Under the pieces are notes generated by a model. It did no database searches, was not told where the DNA came from, and worked only from the letters and a program-made list of their open reading frames with translations. Positions 60,327 to 64,000 of a stretch of 64,000 nucleotides of DNA are shown here, piece after piece. The DNA lies in assembly GCF_003612565.1 (NCBI RefSeq), contig NZ_RAZG01000007.1, positions 1 to 64,000 of the forward strand, written 5' to 3'. Made by a program: the position numbers and the translations under genes. The first letter of the stretch is position 1; every line of letters starts with the position of its first letter. Origin of the DNA: Roseburia sp. 1XD42-69. GTDB lineage: Bacteria; Bacillota; Clostridia; Lachnospirales; Lachnospiraceae.

Positions 60327-60363
60327 GGGCAGCAGGGATAAAGTTAAAATCCCGCTGCCCTTT
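60327..60363 (+). terminator. leader hairpin of the packaging operon
   Basis: GGGCAGC and GGGAT pair with ATCCC and GCTGCCC (one bulged A), then TTT. It lies between the late promoter and the terminase genes, so it may need to be read through. Confidence 0.5.
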
Positions 60364-60455
60364 GACGTTGCATTTTTGAAATTCTGAAAAAATGTGATGA
60401 TTCCGAGGGAATGGAACGGCGGAAAATGGAGAAACAAACGAAAGGAGGTTTTGCC

Positions 60456-61262
60456 GTGGCACGAAAAAAGGACGAAAACCGGGAAAAGGCAAAGCAGCTT
60501 TTTTTAGATTCCGAGGGGTTAATGAGCAACCCGGAAATAGCGGAAGCCTTGGGCGTGGATTCTGCCAAGGTCCGCAAATGGAAGTGTATAGACAAGTGGA
60601 AAGAAGCACTTGAAAACAAGCCGAAGAAAAAGGGCGGACAGAAAGGCAACCAAAACGCCAAGGGCCACGGGGCCCCACCGAGGAATAAAAACGCAGAAAC
60701 CCACGGGGCATATTCCACGGTCTATTTTGAAGAATTGACGGAGGAAGAAAAGACCCTTATAGAATCCGTTACCCTTGATACGGAGGATAATATGTTAAGG
60801 GAATTGCAGACCCTTATAGCCAAGGAAAACGACCTAAAGAAGCGTATAAACAGCCTTAACAATGACGATACAGGGCAGCTATACACGGATAAGGTCGTGG
60901 AAATGCGTACCCCGAAAAAGGCAGATAATGAGGACGGCGACCCATACGAGGAGTATGCAGGGGGCGAGGGAGAGGGAAAGAAGCCTGCACTTGATGTGGC
61001 TATGGAAACCACCATAAAATCGTCTGCCTTTGAAAGGGCAATGAAATTAGAAGCAGAAATAAACAAGATACACGGACGCATTATAAAGCTATTGGATTCC
61101 ATTAAGTCCTATGAGTTGGAGCAACGCCGTATCTCACTGGAAGAGAAGCGGTACGCACTGATGAAGCAGAAACTAAAGGGAGAGTATGAGGTAGACCCGG
61201 ACACGGGGGAGATAGACGACACATACACCGAGGACGAAGAAGGATTAAGCGATATAGAATAA
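60456..61262 (+). CDS. terminase small-subunit-like protein (PBSX/XtmA type)
   Basis: A 268-aa protein: an HTH (LMSNPEIAEALGVDSAKVRK), then the Gly/Asn linker GGQKGNQNAKGHGAPPRNKN and a long helical C-terminus. This composition is typical of Firmicutes small-terminase-related proteins. GTG start with AAAGGAGG 9 nt upstream. A second small-subunit candidate lies before the large terminase. Confidence 0.72.
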   Translation: MARKKDENREKAKQLFLDSEGLMSNPEIAEALGVDSAKVRKWKCIDKWKEALENKPKKKGGQKGNQNAKGHGAPPRNKNAETHGAYSTVYFEELTEEEKTLIESVTLDTEDNMLRELQTLIAKENDLKKRINSLNNDDTGQLYTDKVVEMRTPKKADNEDGDPYEEYAGGEGEGKKPALDVAMETTIKSSAFERAMKLEAEINKIHGRIIKLLDSIKSYELEQRRISLEEKRYALMKQKLKGEYEVDPDTGEIDDTYTEDEEGLSDIE

Positions 61263-61422
61263 TCAGCAGGAAAGAAGCAACGCCGGGGCAGCAGGCGGAG
61301 GGCAAAAGGTACTGTGACGGGGCGGAAAGCCTTGCGGGTGCTGTGACCCCAAGACTTGCCTAGATTCCGGGCGGAAAAATCGACTTCCAAAATTCCGGAA
61401 ATTTTTTTAAGGGGGTAGGATT
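61263..61422 (+). other. intergenic stretch between terminase candidates
   Basis: No gene. It contains GC-rich sequence and a small inverted repeat AAATTCCGGAAATTT followed by T (61390-61409). cos or pac sites often lie next to small-terminase genes; none can be identified by eye. Confidence 0.3.
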
Positions 61423-61917
61423 TTGAAACTCTATGATAAAAATGCGGTGGCAAAATTCCTAGATATGACCCCTAAGAATGTGCAGAGGTTGACGGAAAAG
61501 GGAATCTTGCAGACCAAGCAGGGCGGTTTGTATTCATTGACGGAAGCGACCCACGCTTACATAAAGTATTTGAGGGACCGCAACCCGGAGAATGAAGAAA
61601 ATATAGACCTTAACGAAGAGCGGGCGAAGCTGACAAAGGCAAAAAGGCTTAATGAGGAATTGGACTTGTCGGTAAAAAAAGGGGAGTTGCACAAGGCGGA
61701 GGACATAGAAAAAATAATGTCCGCCACTCTGATAAATTTTAAAAGCCGTTTAAGTGCGATTCCGGCAGAGGAAGCCGAGAAGTTGGCGACCATGACAGAC
61801 AAGGCGAAAATCTTTGTATACCTCAACGGCAGGATAAAGGAAGCGTTAGCCGAGTTGTCAAATTTTGAGGAAGTTTTTAAGGAGGAAATAAAAGAAGATG
61901 AAGAGGGAAACGATTGA
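61423..61917 (+). CDS. terminase small subunit, Nu1-like
   Basis: A 164-aa protein with an N-terminal winged-helix (NAVAKFLDMTPKNVQRLTEK then QGGLYSLTEATHAYIKY) and a long helix beginning NEERAKLTKAKRLNEELDL, the arrangement of lambda Nu1. TTG start behind AAGGGGG. Overlaps the large terminase by 20 nt, which makes it the cognate DNA-recognition subunit. Confidence 0.78.
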   Translation: MKLYDKNAVAKFLDMTPKNVQRLTEKGILQTKQGGLYSLTEATHAYIKYLRDRNPENEENIDLNEERAKLTKAKRLNEELDLSVKKGELHKAEDIEKIMSATLINFKSRLSAIPAEEAEKLATMTDKAKIFVYLNGRIKEALAELSNFEEVFKEEIKEDEEGND

Positions 61918-63745
61918 CCTTTTCAATCGGATATTTAAGGTATTAGAGCCACCGCCCGACCTTACATTATCCCAATGGGCGGACAAATACCGCCGTCTTT
62001 CCTCTGAATCCGGCAGCAAGGGCGGGCGTTGGGATACATCAAAAGCACCGTGGCAGCGGGAAATCATGGACGCTATAACCGATATATCCATTGAAAAGGT
62101 CGTGGTAATGAGTGCTGCACAAATGGGGAAAACAGACGCTTTTCTGCTTAATACCATAGGTTATTATATGCACTATGACCCCTGCACAATGCTATGTATG
62201 CAGCCGACATTATCGCTTGCGGAAACCATGAGCAAAGATAGGCTTATGCCAATGGTAAGGGATACCCCGGCTTTAAGGGATAAGATAAACGAGAAGAGCA
62301 GGACGAGCGGAAACACGATATTTAAAAAGGCATTTCCCGGCGGACGTATCACAATGACCGGGGCAAATTCCCCGACAGAACTTAGAAGCCGTCCTATCCG
62401 TGTTCTGCTTGCGGACGAAATAGACGCATACCCGCCGACAGCAGGGGCGGAGGGGGACCCTCTGATACTTGCAGGGAAGCGTTTAACGACATATTGGAAT
62501 CGTAAGGAGGTAGACACAAGCACCCCTACCATAAAAGGCGTATCCCGTATTGAAATGGAGTATGAACATTCCACAATGGAGGAATGGAATGTACCTTGTC
62601 CGAGTTGCGGGGAGTTGCAGCCGTTGGAATGGGGAAACCTTACATACACGGTTGACGCAGACGGGGAGGTACAAAGCATTACATACGCTTGTGCAAAGTG
62701 CGGTTGCATCCATTCCGAAATTGAATGGAAAGACCATTTTAACGAGGGGAAATATGTAGCCAAGTACCCTAACCGAAAAGTGAGGGGTTTTCATTTCAAT
62801 TCTTTAGCGTCTACGTTCTTTGGTTGGGAAAAGATTGTAAAAGGATTTATCGAAGCGGACCAGGCACTAAAAAAGGGCAATGTGGAGCTGATGAAATCTT
62901 GGGTCAATACCGAGTTGGGGCAGACTTGGGAGGAAGAGGGCGAAAGTGCCAACAAAGAGGATTTGTTAAAACGGCGTGAGAAATACCGTTGCGAAGTGCC
63001 GGAAGAGGTCATAGCGATAACGGCAGGGATTGACACGCAGGACGATAGATTTGAAATTGAGGTTGTCGGTTGGGGCGTAGGGCATGAATCTTACGGAATC
63101 GTCTACAAGAGGATATATGGGGATTTGAAGCAAGCCGAGATATGGAAAAATCTTGATGAATTTCTTTTGCAGAAATTCAAGAAAGCGGACGGTACGGAAT
63201 TGCGTATAATATGTGCCTGCATGGATTCCGGCGGACATTTCACAAATAAGGTTTACCGATTCTGCAAGGCACGGACAGCAAGAAAGATATTTGCCATAAA
63301 GGGAAAGGACGGCACAGACCGCCCGTATATCCCGAAGCCGTCAAAGAATAACCGAGAGCAGGCGTATTTGTTCACATTGGGGGTAGATACCGGGAAATCT
63401 TTGCTATTGCAGAGGTTGCAGATTGAGGAAGAGGGACCGGGATACTGCCACTTCCCGAAAGACGAAAACGGATATATCCGGGGGTATGACGAGGATTATT
63501 TTAAGGGGTTGACGGCGGAGAAACAGGTATTACGGTATAAGAAAGGCAGACCGTACTTTGTTTGGGAACTGACAGGGGAAACGAAACGTAATGAGCCTTT
63601 GGATTGCCGTAATTATGCACAGGCAGCAATAGAAATAACAGGCTTGACCCTCAAAGAGCCGTCAAAAAAGGCAACAGGAAACAGCACACAGACACCGCCG
63701 AAGAGGGGCAGACGGCGGGGGAATAGAAGCGGAGGTATCACATAA
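61898..63745 (+). CDS. terL: terminase large subunit, lambda gpA family
   Basis: A 615-aa packaging motor/nuclease. LTLSQWADKYRRLSSESGSK is the characteristic gpA opening; SAAQMGKT (72-79) is the ATPase P-loop, VLLADEIDAY (169-178) Walker B. A zinc-like CPSCGE...CAKCG pair precedes the nuclease half, where AGIDTQDDRFEIEVVGWG carries catalytic Asp. The C-terminal tail is basic (KRGRRRGNRSGG). Full length. Confidence 0.93.
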   Translation: MKRETIDLFNRIFKVLEPPPDLTLSQWADKYRRLSSESGSKGGRWDTSKAPWQREIMDAITDISIEKVVVMSAAQMGKTDAFLLNTIGYYMHYDPCTMLCMQPTLSLAETMSKDRLMPMVRDTPALRDKINEKSRTSGNTIFKKAFPGGRITMTGANSPTELRSRPIRVLLADEIDAYPPTAGAEGDPLILAGKRLTTYWNRKEVDTSTPTIKGVSRIEMEYEHSTMEEWNVPCPSCGELQPLEWGNLTYTVDADGEVQSITYACAKCGCIHSEIEWKDHFNEGKYVAKYPNRKVRGFHFNSLASTFFGWEKIVKGFIEADQALKKGNVELMKSWVNTELGQTWEEEGESANKEDLLKRREKYRCEVPEEVIAITAGIDTQDDRFEIEVVGWGVGHESYGIVYKRIYGDLKQAEIWKNLDEFLLQKFKKADGTELRIICACMDSGGHFTNKVYRFCKARTARKIFAIKGKDGTDRPYIPKPSKNNREQAYLFTLGVDTGKSLLLQRLQIEEEGPGYCHFPKDENGYIRGYDEDYFKGLTAEKQVLRYKKGRPYFVWELTGETKRNEPLDCRNYAQAAIEITGLTLKEPSKKATGNSTQTPPKRGRRRGNRSGGIT

Positions 63746-63981
63746 TGGCAGCAATCACATTAGAAGTAGCAAAGAAGCACTTGGAAACGTGGCTAGAAGC
63801 CGAAACAGAGGTTGCAATCAACCAAGCCTATACAATAGGGGGTAAATCCTTTACAAGGGCGGATTTGGGCGAAATACGCAGGCAGATAGAGCATTGGAGC
63901 AACAAGGTATCTGCATTGGAGAACGTAGCCAAGAATAAGGGGAGGAACAGGGTATATAGGATTGTGCCGAGGGATTTATAA
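63745..63981 (+). CDS. gpW/DUF6148-like head-completion protein
   Basis: A 78-aa protein, LEVAKKHLETWLEAETEVA, with two helices around a small hairpin (YTIGGKSFTRADLGEI) as in gpW/DUF6148 head-tail joining proteins, which follow gpA-type terminases. TAATG overlap with terL. The last 19 bases of the window hold nothing further. Confidence 0.72.
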   Translation: MAAITLEVAKKHLETWLEAETEVAINQAYTIGGKSFTRADLGEIRRQIEHWSNKVSALENVAKNKGRNRVYRIVPRDL

Positions 63982-64000
63982 AATTTTTAAATCCTAAAGA

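Noticed and set aside
43461-64000. Reverse transcriptase for the DGR
   Set aside because: All substantial frames on both strands were read; none shows RT motifs such as YxDD, and no near-copy of 45301-45411 was found.

Overview
The window looks like chromosome of a Gram-positive, butyrate-forming gut Clostridia member, most likely Lachnospiraceae. The grounds are strong AAGGAGG-type ribosome binding sites, a complete thl-hbd-bcd-etfBA block, an archaeal-type IMP cyclohydrolase beside a stand-alone AICAR transformylase, and YtrA-type GntR/ABC modules. The genus cannot be fixed from the sequence alone. The right-hand third (about 43.6 kb to the end) is a tailed-phage genome entering at its early end and still open at the window edge.

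Chromosomal layout. 0.2-1.0 kb: a tiny ORF and a VOC-fold protein. 1.0-6.5 kb (minus strand): histidinol-phosphatase-like PHP protein, HAD phosphatase and ClC chloride channel in one run, then an ABC-2 exporter trio. 6.8-17.1 kb (plus): thioesterase, aminopeptidase P, DNA polymerase I, CoaE, an FtsA-like ATPase, a WalJ-like hydrolase, and the ACT/UPF0210 pair. 17.3-24.6 kb: CysD, a CysN-CysC fusion, a two-component system and a sulfonate/nitrate-type ABC importer, which together look like a sulfur-acquisition locus. 24.7-26.1 kb: small coiled-coil protein and AzlCD. 26.1-28.2 kb: a ZTP riboswitch with an overlapping terminator controlling purO and AICAR transformylase. 28.3-31.5 kb: a truncated ECF sigma factor, two secreted proteins and small membrane proteins, including a tandem paralogue broken at a poly-T tract. 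31.6-34.8 kb: GntR/ABC modules behind a 52-bp perfect palindrome. 34.8-40.3 kb: the butyryl-CoA operon with a near-perfect Rex operator and no crotonase. 40.4-43.5 kb: lepA-hemW.

Phage region (all plus strand). A left-end cluster of small genes contains a formylglycine-generating-enzyme/C-type-lectin-fold protein. Its C-terminus has the signature of a diversity-generating retroelement (DGR) variable region, and a 7-bp stem with a GGTA tetraloop follows immediately; no reverse transcriptase or template repeat lies in the window. After a terminator come an HUH rolling-circle-type Rep, a GNAT-like protein, a radical SAM protein, a DnaQ-like exonuclease, an ASCH protein, a RecU-like resolvase and a C5 cytosine methyltransferase. 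The methyltransferase contains a convincing second gene in another frame. ParA and ParB follow, then an ArpU-like late activator with an extended -10 promoter just after it, two small-terminase candidates, a lambda gpA-type large terminase and a gpW/DUF6148-like protein. Five copies of an AT-rich palindrome (core ACTTATATAAGT) sit in two promoter regions. HUH Rep plus ParAB plus repeated palindromes suggests a phage-plasmid-like maintenance system. No integrase or repressor is visible at this end.
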